In this document: positions 24,883 to 35,414 of the stretch, one piece after another
How the letters are laid out: every line of letters starts with the position of its first letter
Numbering within the stretch: position 1 is the stretch's first letter
The notes under the pieces: model-generated
Databases searched by the model: none
Told to the model about the DNA's origin: nothing
What the model saw: only the letters and a program-made list of their open reading frames with translations
Translations under genes and position numbers: made by a program
Origin: Polytrichum commune
Taxonomy: Eukaryota > Streptophyta > Polytrichopsida > Polytrichales > Polytrichaceae
Assembly (NCBI GenBank): GCA_950295325.1
Contig: OX485806.1
Span: forward strand, 1,242,001 to 1,306,000
Direction: 5' to 3'
DNA: 64,000 nucleotides

Positions 24883-26108
24883 TATATGGAGATTCATGGA
24901 TATTTTGATTCATAAGCAACCTACTCGTACTTCATGGATGGTACAATTGGCTACTAAACTAACTTGTGCCCACAAACTTGAAGAAATTAGGGTTATCTGT
25001 AAAGATTCTTAAAGAGGGATGAAATTGTGGGTTTGATCCTTCTTTGACATTTCATTTATTTGTTAAGAGCTCGTTAGTTTTTTGTGTATTGGAGCCTATT
25101 TTGAAAGTTGGGTGCAAATTTTGGGACCTCCTATTTGCACCTCTCAAACTTTGAGAAAATTTTAGGATCTAAAATAGGGTATGCGTTGGGATCCCTTGTC
25201 CTAAATCTTTGATCGGCCTATGTAAGGCTAGCTTGGCCCACACCATCCTAGTAGGACAAGCTAGAAAGCTAGTTTTTGATAGCCCGGTACCACCCTTTGT
25301 GAATGGCGATTTAAGCATTGAGAAAACTTGGAAGGCTTTGTGTTAATTCTCATTAACTCATAGTTTGGGACTAAACCCATGGTTTCATCTCCTTACTTTA
25401 CAAATAACTCTATTATGGTAAAGCTTCGAGAAGGCAACATTTGGGCACTCTCACATGGATGGAGACCAAGATAAGCTAGGAATCCCTACCCTACTTACCA
25501 CCATTTGAGTCCCACACAACACATCCTTTGGCACTAAGAAAATTGTAAGAAAATTCACTAAATTTGCAAAACTTTCAATGTTAGAAGATGTGTTGCGTGG
25601 AACGCTTAAATATGGCACCTACAAGCTTATGAGTCCCAGGTCATCATCTTACATTGGTGAAAGAACAATGCAAATCTATCACTGTGGTAGATTTGTAGAT
25701 TTTCTAGGGACATAGGATAAGTTTCCAATGACGCATGGCAATTGTCCATGACTCGTATGCTTGTAGTGTGGTAACATGACCCACAACATGCTACACATGA
25801 TACAATGAAAACATTTGATCGCAAATTTGCGTGACTTGGATATTTGTTATGGAACGTGGATTGTTGAAAATCATGGATGAGTTTATAAAGCACATCACAC
25901 AACTAAGCCTTTGAGTCCTAGGCAATTGTCAAGTGTCTATGAGACAAACATGTAAGAATTACTATTTTGGTACACTACGATTAGCATATGAGTCCGGGGT
26001 GATTGACCTGCATCTTATATCACTTGGAAATTTGCAAATCTACCATGGTGGCATATTTACTTATTTGTCGTAATGACACAAGATGATTGCCGAGGACTCG
26101 TATGTTGG
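24883..26108. other. intergenic with degenerate repeats
   Basis: No gene was recognised. The segment 25640-25770 shares words with 10735-10830 (GAAAGAACAATGCAAAT and GACGCATG.CAATTG). The segment just left of 26108 shares GATTGCCGAGGACT.GTATG with 15077-15098. These are fragments of one dispersed repeat. Confidence 0.45.
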
Positions 26109-26110
26109 TA

Positions 26111-27184
26111 CAATCTAACCTCATTAATACGACACTCGTTTATACGACACCCTCGATATTACGACACATTTTTGCGCGACCAAACTTTTTCTATCAAAAC
26201 TCCCTCTTTTATACGATTACAACACTCAATAGTGCGACATTTAGAATGTCCATTTTGTAATATTAAAGAGGTAGTTAATGCTCAAATTCCTTTCATCTAT
26301 GTTATGCACATCTAAAATACATCCATTTTCACTTGGGAACTACTTGAGAACTGCATTTATCATTGGGAACTTAACGATAATTAGGGTTACTAATGTAGAA
26401 TGGACGTGGTTAGGGTTAGAGTGGCCTCCTGCCTAGTATGTTGCCTACTATTTGGTGGTATTGTTCTCCCTCTTTAGTACGACACGTTTGGGAAACAAAC
26501 AAAAAAATTGTATTATTGAGGTGTCGTCTTCTCATTAATGTGACAAAGGGCGTAAATTTGTCGTATTATCGAGGGAATACGAAACATGAGTAATACGAGC
26601 TTAATATACATATACAACCAGTTTAAGCAATATAGATGGTATGAAATAACAACTTATAACTCCAAACAAATACAAATATTCTCAAGAACTCTTGAAATAG
26701 GAGTCCAAAGATTTCTAGTGTTGCCTACCCAAGCTAGCAATTGTCATCATCTTATCTAAATTCCCTACTAACTTTTGAAATCTAATCATTTCATTAACAC
26801 CAAATTATAAAGAGTTCTCTACTAAGAAACTAGACAACAATGATGCATGACATTTCGCAATTAACATACTAGGCAGGAGGCCACTCTAACCCTAACCATG
26901 TCCATTCTGCATTAATAACCCTAATTCTCATTAAGTTCCCAATGGTAAGTGACTCCCAAGTGAAAATGGATATAGTTTAGATGTACATAACATAGATGAA
27001 AGGAATTTTAACATAAACTACCTCTTTTAATATGACAAAACGGAGATCCTAAATATCGCATTGTTGAGCGCCGTCGTCGTATAAAAGAGGGAGTTTTGAA
27101 CCTAAAAAGGTTTGGTCTTGCAAAAACGTGTCATGGTATCAAGGGTGTCATATAAACGAGTGTTGTGTAAACGAGGTTAGACTG
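26111..27184. mobile_element. foldback element with pogo/Emigrant-like ends
   Basis: This 1074-bp element is flanked by TA on both sides. Its ends CAATCTAACCTCATTAATACG and the inverse of CAGTCTAACCTCGTTTACAC resemble the CAGT..AACCTC termini of pogo/Tigger-related elements. The two arms (26111 to about 26450, and about 26870 to 27184) are inverted copies, sharing for example CCTAGTATGTTG / CATACTAGGCAGGAGGCCAC. The 420-bp centre is noncoding. It is inserted in the dispersed repeat noted at 24883-26108. Class assignment is inference from the ends and the TA duplication. Confidence 0.75.
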
Positions 27185-27186
27185 TA

Positions 27187-27507
27187 GATTGCAAAATTTC
27201 CACTGACATAGGACAATTTCTCAGGTCCATTGCCCAGAGCACTATATATGCTTTGTAGTGCTAGCTAGGAACAATGTGGCAAAGATATCGTGTAGGAGCA
27301 CCACAGTTGCATGCAGCGACAAAACAGGTAACAGTTTGAACTGTGGAGATCGATCGATGACCGGTTGTGATCTATTTTCAGATGCCAAATTCCAATCAAC
27401 GTGGATGTATAGATGGACCTTCTTTCTTCAAGGTGCAATCCATTTGTGTGTGTTCCGATGGTGAGTCACGTGGAGAAGAATTATGTTCCCAAGAAATGTG
27501 TAAAGGA
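27187..27507. other. intergenic, nothing recognised
   Basis: Continuation of the repeat interrupted by the foldback element, then unassigned sequence. No gene was seen. Confidence 0.35.
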
Positions 27508-27905
27508 GGGGAGGTTTGAAGCAATGTTGGATGGGTATGCATGTGAATGCATGGTATCAGTAATCAACATCAATAATGGTGTCAAATAGCTTACTAGTAG
27601 GTATAGAAATTGTAATACCCAACAAATATTGAAATTTGGTGGGTATGTCAAGGTGAGAGAATCTTTGTATACTCGAGTTGTTAGTTGGGTCGATACCATT
27701 TAAAACCATATTCACACAAGGGTGATTCTACATAGGTTTGAAAGTTCTTGCATGGAATATAGACCCGAATGGTATCGATAACAAAAACACCGTCGAATTT
27801 CCATATGCTACTGGTTAAACAAAAAGTGTGAAATCCTCATTACAAATACCCATATGGTGTTAAAAAAGAAAAGACGATACCCGTCCAACACTAGTTTTGA
27901 ACTAT
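27508..27905. mobile_element. GGTATC-rich MITE, about 400 bp
   Basis: The left end TTTGAAGCAATGTTGGATGG and right end GTCCAACACTAGTTTTGAAC are imperfect inverted repeats. The interior shares GGTGGGTATGTCAAGGTGAG with 10430-10450 and, inverted, with 33225-33590. No coding capacity. Confidence 0.65.
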
Positions 27906-28195
27906 GGTAATCGATGATGCATGAATGGGTTAATGCCAAATTGCGGTTGCTATGGATGGATACAACAATTCTTTGAGTAGTGTGTATGATGTTACGAGTG
28001 ACATAGAGTAGTTTTTTCCTCTTCCAAGGATTAATAAAGTTGAACAAAAAGTCACCAAAAGTGGGGACCAACTAAAGTTCTTTGATGGAATCTCCCAGAC
28101 TTGTCACTTTCCAACACTTGTGTTAGTAAATCCTCAGTTATATTTTAAAATAAAACATGTGGGCCCCTAAAACTCAAAGAAGCCCTTTAAGACTA

Positions 28196-28412
28196 CATAA
28201 CAATATTCAAATCCATAACAATGTTACGTAGGACCAAGAATATGTCACGGAATATCCCCCCCTCACCCCATTCATTCTCATAACAATGTTATGTGAGACT
28301 GACAATATTCCACGGAATATGCTCCCACATTCAATCTGAATGTGGGTAATAATATTATGTGAAATACTGTCAGTCCCACAGAACAATGTTATGGATCTGA
28401 ATAATGTTATGT
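28196..28412. mobile_element. palindromic MITE, diverged copy
   Basis: Near-palindromic: CATAACAATGTTATGTGAGACTGACAATATTCC.CGGAATAT is mirrored by ATATTATGTGAAATACTGTCAGTCCCAC, with CATAACAATATT/AATAATGTTATG ends. It is the same family as the clean 147-bp copy at 49484-49630 and apparently partly duplicated on its left side. Confidence 0.65.
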
Positions 28413-28942
28413 ATTCAGTTACACTCAAACAACAAGGGACCCTTATTAGGGCATTTCAACCCCAATTGGTCCCCATACTTTTCTGTGAACTCTGAATGTA
28501 ATGTGTGAAGCTGCAACCACAACCTGCAAGGTAGGCAATCCGGAGCCGTTGATGGGATGCTTTGATTTTGCGGTGCAGAAGATAAGCCTGGAGACTGCAA
28601 ACCTGTCCTTCTGCCGTCCAAGCAGGATCGAAGACGGGCCTCGGGATCAGAGATGCCCGTGGGATGATACCCTCTCATCCAGCCGGAACGGATATTAAAA
28701 TGAATTTCATATTGCAGGAATGAATGTGTTTGATGCGGCATGCATGCATGGCTATGGCTGGCTATGGTCATGGCCATGGCCATTGGAGTTGTAGAGCTTC
28801 CATGGCTATGGCCGAAGAAGGAGAAGGTCGCCATCCCCTTGGAATCCCCCTCGCACCCATCCGCCTGACTCACATTTGCGTGCGATCGGAAACAGGTTGT
28901 GGGTTTGCGGCTGTTGTTGGGCGAATTGGTGTTGTGTCGAAC

Positions 28943-29953
28943 GTAAGTGACAGGGATATTGAAGTGGAGGGGAGGGGGTTAACGGTGGTTTCTTTCCTTT
29001 CGCGTGAGTTTGAAGCTGACTTTCCCTGCTGGATGTTGGATGTTGAGAGCGTTTGTCTGTTTTGGGAACCTGCGATGATTCGATTTGGAGGTGCTGGTAT
29101 TGTTGTGCCGCCGAGTTGCATTGGGAGTTTGGGAGTTTCCTCGATGTGCTTGTTGAGTTAGGGGAGGGGGTTAGGTGTGATTTTTTTTCCCCCCTTTCTC
29201 TTGAGTTTGAAGCGAACATTTATCCTGGATGTTTGACATTGAGTATCTGTCCGTTTGGAAGACCATGGTGATCAATTTGGGGATGCTCAATATGTTGAGC
29301 TGCTGAATTGCATTGTGATCCGGTTCCGGAGTTTCCTCGGTGTAAAAGGGGTTACCTAATGGTGGTTTCTTTCTTTTGTCGTGAGAGTATGAAGATAACT
29401 TTTATCCTGGATGTTTTTTTTTAGTGTGTATGGAAGACTGCGATCATTGAATTTGGGTATGTTGAGCCTCTGAATTGCATGGTATCCTGGCTTTGGAGTT
29501 TCTTCGATGTGCAGTTTGAGTTAGGGAAGGGGTTACCTAATGGCCTTTTCTTTCTTTTCTCGTGATTTTGTAGATAAATTTTGTCCTGGATGTTTGTTTG
29601 TTCGTTTAGAAGACTGCGGTCATTGAAAATGAGGATGCCCGTATGTTGAGCCGCTGAATTGCATTGCAATCTGGAATCACTGCAGTTTGAGGCAGGGGAG
29701 GGGTTAATGATGGTTCTCTTTTCTTTCTCGTGCGTGTGAAGCTGATTTTTTGATCCTGGATGTTTGATTTGGAGCATCTGTGTGTTTGGAATACTGCGGT
29801 CATTCAATTTGGGGATGATGCCGGCATGCTAACCCGCTTAATTGCACTGGAATCTGGTTCCGAAGTTTCCTGGATACGCAGGTTAAATTTCTTGTGATAT
29901 TTGTGGGTGGAGTTTATCGAAACAATGCTAACGAAATTGAGGGGTTTGCACAG
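28943..29953 (+). other. predicted leader (5' UTR) intron of triosephosphate isomerase
   Basis: A strong donor (AAC|GTAAGTG at 28943) and an acceptor (GGGTTTGCACAG| ending at 29953) bracket the tandem array just ahead of the isomerase start codon. If spliced, the leader exon ends at 28942 and resumes 43 nt before the ATG. The leader upstream of the donor contains several ATGs, so the real transcription start is uncertain. Confidence 0.45.
28975..29880 (+). repeat. tandem array, about 172-196-bp units, upstream of TPI
   Basis: The phrase TCCTGGATGTTTG and close variants occur at about 29028, 29224, 29406, 29584 and 29756, giving spacings of 196, 182, 178 and 172 bp. Each unit also contains a GGGGAGGGGTTA-like run, a TTTCTTTTCTCGTG-like run, a GAAGACTGCGGTCATT-like run and GCTGAATTGCAT. 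Five diverged units are present. The many short frames across it on both strands are repeat artefacts. Confidence 0.85.
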
Positions 29954-29996
29954 GTTAGGAAGGGGCTCCAATCTGCGCATCACCATCACCAACGCC

Positions 29997-30758
29997 ATGG
30001 CTCCAAAGTTCTTCGTCGGAGGCAACTGGAAGTGCAATGGCACAGCCGGCTCGATCAAGCAACTGGTGCACGAGCTGAACGACCAGAAGATCGATGACGA
30101 CGTGGACGTGGTCGTCGCCCCTCCGTTCCTGTACATTACCCAAGTCAGGGAGACTCTTCACGAGCGATTCGTCGTCGCCGCCCAAAACTCATGGACGAAC
30201 AAGGGGGGAGCATTCACTGGCGAGATCAGCGCAGACCAATTGGTCGACGTGGGGGTGAAGTGGGTGATCCAGGGCCACTCAGAGCGTCGACACGTGATGG
30301 GAGAGTCCAACGCCCTCATCGGTGAGAAGAGCGCCTACTGTCTGTCCAAGAAGCTTGGAGTCATCGCATGCGTTGGGGAGAAGCTGGAGGAGCGAGAATC
30401 TGGGAAAACCACCGAGGTTTGCTTCGAACAGATGCAAGCATTCGCAGACAAGATCTCAGACTGGTCCATGGTGGTGATTGCCTATGAGCCTGTATGGGCC
30501 ATTGGAACAGGCAAGGTTGCTACGCCCCAGCAGGCTCAGGAAGTGCATGCTGCAATTCGACAGTGGCTCAGTGACAAAATCTCTCCTGAGGTGGCAGCCA
30601 ACACTCGCATTATCTATGGAGGCTCTGCTAATGGTAGCAACTGCGGGGAACTTGCCAAGGAGCAGGACATCGATGGCTTCCTCGTTGGAGGGGCTGCCTT
30701 GAAGGCTGGGGAGTTTGCCACCATCTGCAATGCCGTCACTGTGAAGAAGGGCAAATGA
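29997..30758 (+). CDS. TPI: triosephosphate isomerase, cytosolic type, intronless
   Basis: Interconverts dihydroxyacetone phosphate and glyceraldehyde 3-phosphate in glycolysis. The 253-residue frame is the usual length of plant cytosolic TPI. It starts at [15 protein letters not shown] in a good initiation context (GCCATGG), with catalytic Lys12 in NWKCN, catalytic His in GHSERR, catalytic Glu in [11 protein letters not shown], and the phosphate-gripping loop-6 and GGSANGSN regions all present. There is no plastid transit peptide, so a cytosolic location is expected. The whole protein is encoded without an intron, whereas the cytosolic gene of seed plants is known for many introns; a retrocopy or wholesale intron loss is inferred. 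An upstream in-frame extension to 29901 lacks an ATG and crosses the predicted acceptor, so the start at 29997 is preferred. Confidence 0.97.
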   Translation: MAPKFFVGGNWKCNGTAGSIKQLVHELNDQKIDDDVDVVVAPPFLYITQVRETLHERFVVAAQNSWTNKGGAFTGEISADQLVDVGVKWVIQGHSERRHVMGESNALIGEKSAYCLSKKLGVIACVGEKLEERESGKTTEVCFEQMQAFADKISDWSMVVIAYEPVWAIGTGKVATPQQAQEVHAAIRQWLSDKISPEVAANTRIIYGGSANGSNCGELAKEQDIDGFLVGGAALKAGEFATICNAVTVKKGK

Positions 30759-31430
30759 TGAGGAAAGAGATTGAATGTCTTTAAGTAGTGTCAATCGCTC
30801 GTCTCATCACCCTTGCTTGCAGCTTGTAAGGATCCACCGGACATCATCCTGTATCGGATGTTTTGTAATCAAGTTGTCAAAGATTGTAATTTTGTAATTT
30901 TCTCTCCAGGGATTCCTGTCGATCCTTCTCACTGACAGTCTTGTCACAATTGTTTGTGGTAACTGACAACGATTCTATCTTGTTTTGGTAATGGCTGTGT
31001 TTCGGGATGAGTGGCAAGAAGGCGGCTAAATGAGGAGAATCTTGATTGTCTCCCACCTGCAGCTTGAAGCAGTGTTAATCACTCGTCTTACCACCCTTGC
31101 TTGCAGCTTGTAAGGATCACCAGACATCATCCTATGTCGGATATGTTGTAATCAGCTTGTCAAAGATTGTAATTTGTAAATTTTCTCTCCAGGTTGTCCT
31201 GTGCATCCTGAGCAGTCTTACCACACTTGTTTGTTAAGAGTCGCTTGTGGGAACCTGGCAATGTTGCAAGCTAAGTTTGGGAATGATTGTGTATTGGGAT
31301 GATTGAAGAAGACTGCTAAATGAGGAGAATGTTGATTGCCTCCATTCACTCATCTTACCACCCTTGCTTGTAAGGATCACCAGGCATCCTGAACTGGAAA
31401 TTTGCAAACGATTGCCAGTTTGTTTCTGAT
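30740..31430 (+). repeat. tandem triplication of the TPI stop-codon and 3' UTR region
   Basis: The end of the isomerase (GAAGAAGGGCAAATGATGAGG, about 30743) recurs as AAGAAGGCGGCTAAATGAGG (about 31015) and GAAGAAGACTGCTAAATGAGG (about 31305). Each is followed by CACCCTTGCTTG (30808, 31092, 31359) and by GTAAGGATC; the first two are also followed by a TGTCAAAGATTGTAATTTTGTAATTTTCTCTCCAGG-like block (shortened here to its landmarks). Spacings are about 284 and 267 bp; the third copy is truncated. Each complete copy may carry its own polyadenylation signals. Confidence 0.85.
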
Positions 31431-32699
31431 GATCCCGAGCAGTCTTTCGATAGCTGTAGAAGGTCAAGGACCGAGTGCACCTTATGTAACCTATCTATGG
31501 CGGGAACAACATACAAAGTGGACTTTGTTTGGGGTGGGTTAAACAAGTATGGACATGTGGGTCTCTGTTATGCTCCAACATTTAGTATGCAGGACTCTTA
31601 GTATTCATGGGAGCAAAAGCTTTATTGAGATGGAGAGGGCCGCACAGAGAGGAATTTGTGTTTCTCTCCAAATGAACCTATGCTGTGTGATTTGAACATT
31701 GTATTGCTGAAGATTTCAACTAACTAAAAGGCATCCAGTAGTGGATTCATTTTGGAGTTCCATACTAACTGCCCTTTCACATTTGACTGACAGTCTACAA
31801 AGACAAAATAACAGGGCCAATATGTTTTTATGCATTTAGTCAAACTTACTTCTCATGACATATTTGTAGAAGTTGGGAGGAGGAGTTCCTCATCAGCTGT
31901 GGGATCTGAATATCACTAAGTTTTTGTTTGGTCTGTCTAGTCTTACAGCATTTAAATAAACATGACAAGTCTGAGTGAGTTAATACTTACAATGATTTGT
32001 TGCATAAGCAAAGGTATAGTAAATGTGGCATCTTGGAATGAGATAAAATGAAAGCAAATCATAAGAAAAGATTGTTTCAAAAACAATTTGAGCAATCCAC
32101 AATGGAATTTTGTTGCTGTAGATAAATAAATTTATGTCGAGTTGAAATTTGCACATACTTCAGCACATGGGAGAATCATACAAAATTGATACGAGTCCTG
32201 AAGCATGGTATACTACCCGTATACTATGTGTCTAGAAAATTTTGCCCCAGATTGTTGGGATCAACCAAGTTAGCCTGTTTCCTGCACTTTTTTTTTCTTC
32301 CCTTCAAGCCTGGGATATCCTATACAGTTACCCGGACACTCTTAAGCACTCAAGCACTTATTAGGGTAAAGATAACTCTAGCTTACCACCAGGGAAGAAA
32401 TCACATGCTGAGATTCTTTTGTGACCTGGCCCCAGATATATACTGCGGATCTGAGATGTTTTGCCTCCACTTTTTTGTTATCTGGGGATGAAGTCGGTGT
32501 TTAGACAAAAAAATGGGATTCTTGCCAGACCCATAAACCATGGTGGGACATTCCAAAACTTTGCCTCTAGATATGGAGATAACTCCCTCTTAGATGTTGC
32601 AAGGTTCTAATCACTTTCTCTGTGTAGGTGAGATTAATTCACACACAATTCACCTTCCTGACGCCTGATTTGAAGCAATAGGTAAACCACCACCCATCC
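31431..32699. other. convergent intergenic between TPI and the XS gene
   Basis: No gene was recognised. The left part is TPI 3' flank and the right part the 3' flank or UTR of the XS-domain gene. Translation of the minus strand shows no coiled-coil exon that would extend that gene. Confidence 0.5.
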
Positions 32700-35414
32700 T
32701 CAATTGTCACTCAAAATAGTTTGCTCTGGGTTTTTATGCACATTAATCTGCATTCTACTAAGTATACTGATCTTCCTCCTGTGCTTGTTGAAAGGAGGGT
32801 AAACTCTGTTAATGTCGTGAGCCAAAGCAAGGTAGCCGTAAAAGACGCGTTTTCGTACCTGCGTTTCTTCATCAATGCGTAGGAAGTCCGGACCCTCTTC
32901 CAGGCCTTCCTGACCTGGGAGGCCATGCCAGAATGGCCGTATACTTGCCCACTCCTTCCGGCTCCTCTTGTTTACCGCAAAATGGTTATGGAGACGTTCA
33001 GCTTCTTGGAGGCCAAGTAGAGTGGGTGGATATTGCACAAGCACCTGTCCCCTGTGACCTGTTTTCCCCCAACATGCCTTCGGTTTCCCTCCTGGATGTT
33101 GAATATCTGGTAAATTAATCACGCAGTGTATGGATTATTAGTACATCTTGTTTTTGCAAACTCATTTGGCAAACTCTGGTTCTCTGTCTTACTCAGAGTT
33201 CCTCGTAGGTTATGAAATGTAAGCAGTGGTTTAGACGAGTGTTGGACTGGTATCACCTTTTAGGATACCATTGGGGCATATATAATGAGGTTCTTGCATA
33301 ATTTTGATGGGTACTTGAGGATATGTTTGTTTTGGATACAATTTGGGTCTACATACCATGCAAGAACCTTCATACCTAGATAAAATTACCCTAGTATCAT
33401 TATAGTATTAGGATGGTATTGAGCCACATAACGACTCAGGTATACAAAGATTCTCTCTTCTTGTGATACCTGCAAGGTATCAATCAATACCTGACGGGCA
33501 TTACAATTTCGATACCAGGTTCTTTGATACCATCAATGATATCGTGTATTTGATACCATGCATTCACCTCTCCAACATTGCTTTAGACTCTAGAGTCAAA
33601 AGGCTATTTGGTTGAGGGATTTTGAATTTCATCAACAGCTTGTTTGGAAAGCAAGTCAGGATTACTTTGATGGAGAAATAAAAAGATCTTCCTCACCTTT
33701 AAGGAAAAAAGCCATTTCTCTGTTCCCAATTCCAGTCCATCGTCCATCTTCAGCCTTGCCAGTGCGAGTGTTCTCCACGATCACTGTTGGTGGCCAAAGC
33801 AAGCGTTCTTGGGAACTATCAAACTCTTCCTGCTGAAATGGCATCACAGTCATAATCTCTTCGTCGTCGTTGTTCTCCTCTTCTTGATCCTTCTTATGAA
33901 CCTCCTCAATGGGTAGCCACTCTTCAGACCTCTTCTCAGGAAGCCCTCCTATTGACATCCACTCCTCAGACCAGATCTCTGGAAAGCTCTCTTCTTCTAT
34001 ACACTCCCACCCAGAACCTGTTCCTTTGGGCACCTGGACTTCCTCTTTTGTGATTCGAGGGCTCTCCCTACCTAATTCAGTCTCCTCCCAAACTGTCCCT
34101 GCTTCCAGCAGACACACATCTTCTGCCTCCGCGAGGTCCTTGATTTTCTGCTTCTTCTGTACACTTGTGTCAGACTTCTCTTCTGGCAGCTTTTCCTCAC
34201 TGGCATCATCTACATGAACCTCCTGTGAACCAACACAAAAGTTTAGTGAAATCGACGATATCCACAACTGACTTCAACACCACATGAAAGGGGGAAAAAC
34301 AGAATGTAATCAAAGACCTAACCCTTATTGACAGCTGATTCCCTTGTTTGATAAAGGCTTCTCACAATGTGCAACCAACCTGCAATGTTGCTTGGCGAGG
34401 GCTCACTGAGAGATTGGTGAGTTCTCTTATCAAAATTTACATGAACCTTCTGTGAACCGACACAAAAGTTTAGCGATATCAAGACGAATTCACAATTGAC
34501 TTCAACCGCCACATTCAAGAGGGAAAAGAAATGTATTCAAAGACATAGCCCTTCATAGACAGCTGATTCCTCTGTTTGATGAAGGCTTCTCACAATGTGA
34601 AACCAACCTGCAATGTTGCTGGCGAGGGCTCACTGAGAGATTGGTGAGTTCTCTTATCACCGCGTGAATCGTCCTGTACGCAACCCTTAGGCTCCAGAAT
34701 GATGATCTCTATCCTCTTACTACCTTCAATCTTAACCTCTTCCTCACTGAAATTGCAGTTGTGCTTGGTACCCTCCACCTGCATGTCCAATTGGTGAACG
34801 GACGCAGGTTCGATTTGTAGGCTTGAATCATCCTCGAGCATCAATGAAGCAGCAATTTCTGTCGTCTCTGTGTTGCCATGTTGCTCCTCTGCCGGTATCA
34901 AAGCCTTGGCCTCATTCCTGAAGTCATCATCACCTTTCCCTGGAACTTGGGAAATTGTAATCTGATCCGCAAGACCTGCAATGGGAGTCGAATCGTTTGG
35001 AGCTGTTTCTATTATCACCTGGTCTTCAAGCACCATAACTTCCTCAGCCCATACTCCAGTTTCTGCAAGAACTTCTACCTGCAAACATGCCATCGTTCCC
35101 TGCCCCACAAAATCCACATGTTGGTCGCCTGCTGGCTCTAATTCCTTAGCCTCCTCATTCCCGATGTCATCATCACCTTTTTGCGGTGATTGTAAGTGTT
35201 CACTTTGATCTGCCACGCCTGTGCTCTCCACTTGATGAGCAATATGTGAGCTCATCGTAGCCGGTGTGAAAAGTGACCCTCCACCCTCCTCAACCTTAGC
35301 CTCAGTAGAAGTCGTGTTACATTCTATCTCTCTTGTCGCAACTAAAACCCCATCGAACTCCTCTACGGAACTCATGTGAGCTATGTCCGATCTCCTCTTA
35401 TCTTCGGACACCAT
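32700..35414 (-). CDS. XS-domain protein (SGS3/FDM-related), acidic N-terminus
   Basis: XS domains bind RNA in the plant small-RNA and RNA-directed DNA methylation pathways. CDS exons: 35414-34608, 34222-33697, 33106-32700, all phase-consistent, about 579 aa. Residues 1-410 are acidic and low in complexity, with an internal repeat around KGDDDIGNEEAK / KGDDDFRNEAK. The XS domain follows: WPPTVIVENTR, GRWTGIGNREM, GKTGHRGQVLV, GLQEAERLHNHF and FYGYLA line up in order with SGS3-type XS domains. No zinc-finger-XS region and no C-terminal coiled coil were found, so it is shorter than SGS3. A 70-nt duplicated exon lies at 34449-34380, and its inclusion would break the frame. The final intron holds a MITE (33225-33590). 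The 5' end is uncertain: sequence upstream of 35414 contains a decayed further repeat of the same coding pattern. Confidence 0.75.
33225..33590 (-). mobile_element. GGTATC-rich MITE inside an XS-gene intron
   Basis: Ends GTTTAGACGAGTGTTGGAC and the inverse of GTCTAAAGCAATGTTGGAG form imperfect inverted repeats. The interior matches 27508-27905 and 10314-10500 in reverse orientation (AAAGATTCTCTC and GATACCTGCAAGGTATCAAT). Confidence 0.7.
34380..34449 (-). other. duplicated 70-nt exon, candidate poison exon of the XS gene
   Basis: The exon has a good acceptor (GTTCACAG|) and donor (CAG|GTTGGT), both copied by a roughly 220-bp tandem duplication from the flanking exon-intron borders. It encodes KVHVNFDKRTHQSLSEPSP, repeating the end of exon 1 (DKRTHQSLSEPSP). 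Relative to exon 1 it has one extra base (CCAAGCAAC versus CCAGCAAC), so it is 70 nt. Skipping it joins exon 1 to 34222 in frame; including it shifts the frame. Confidence 0.6.

Noticed and set aside
28871-28942. Extending TPI upstream with an N-terminal targeting peptide through the predicted leader exon
   Set aside because: The leader frame joins TPI out of frame, and MAPKFF matches the normal cytosolic start.
28724-29807. Many frames on both strands upstream of TPI
   Set aside because: They follow the period of the tandem array; similar peptides repeat because the DNA repeats.
33909-34217. 102-codon plus-strand frame
   Set aside because: It is antisense to the acidic exon of the XS gene; Ser/Pro richness mirrors Glu-rich coding on the other strand.
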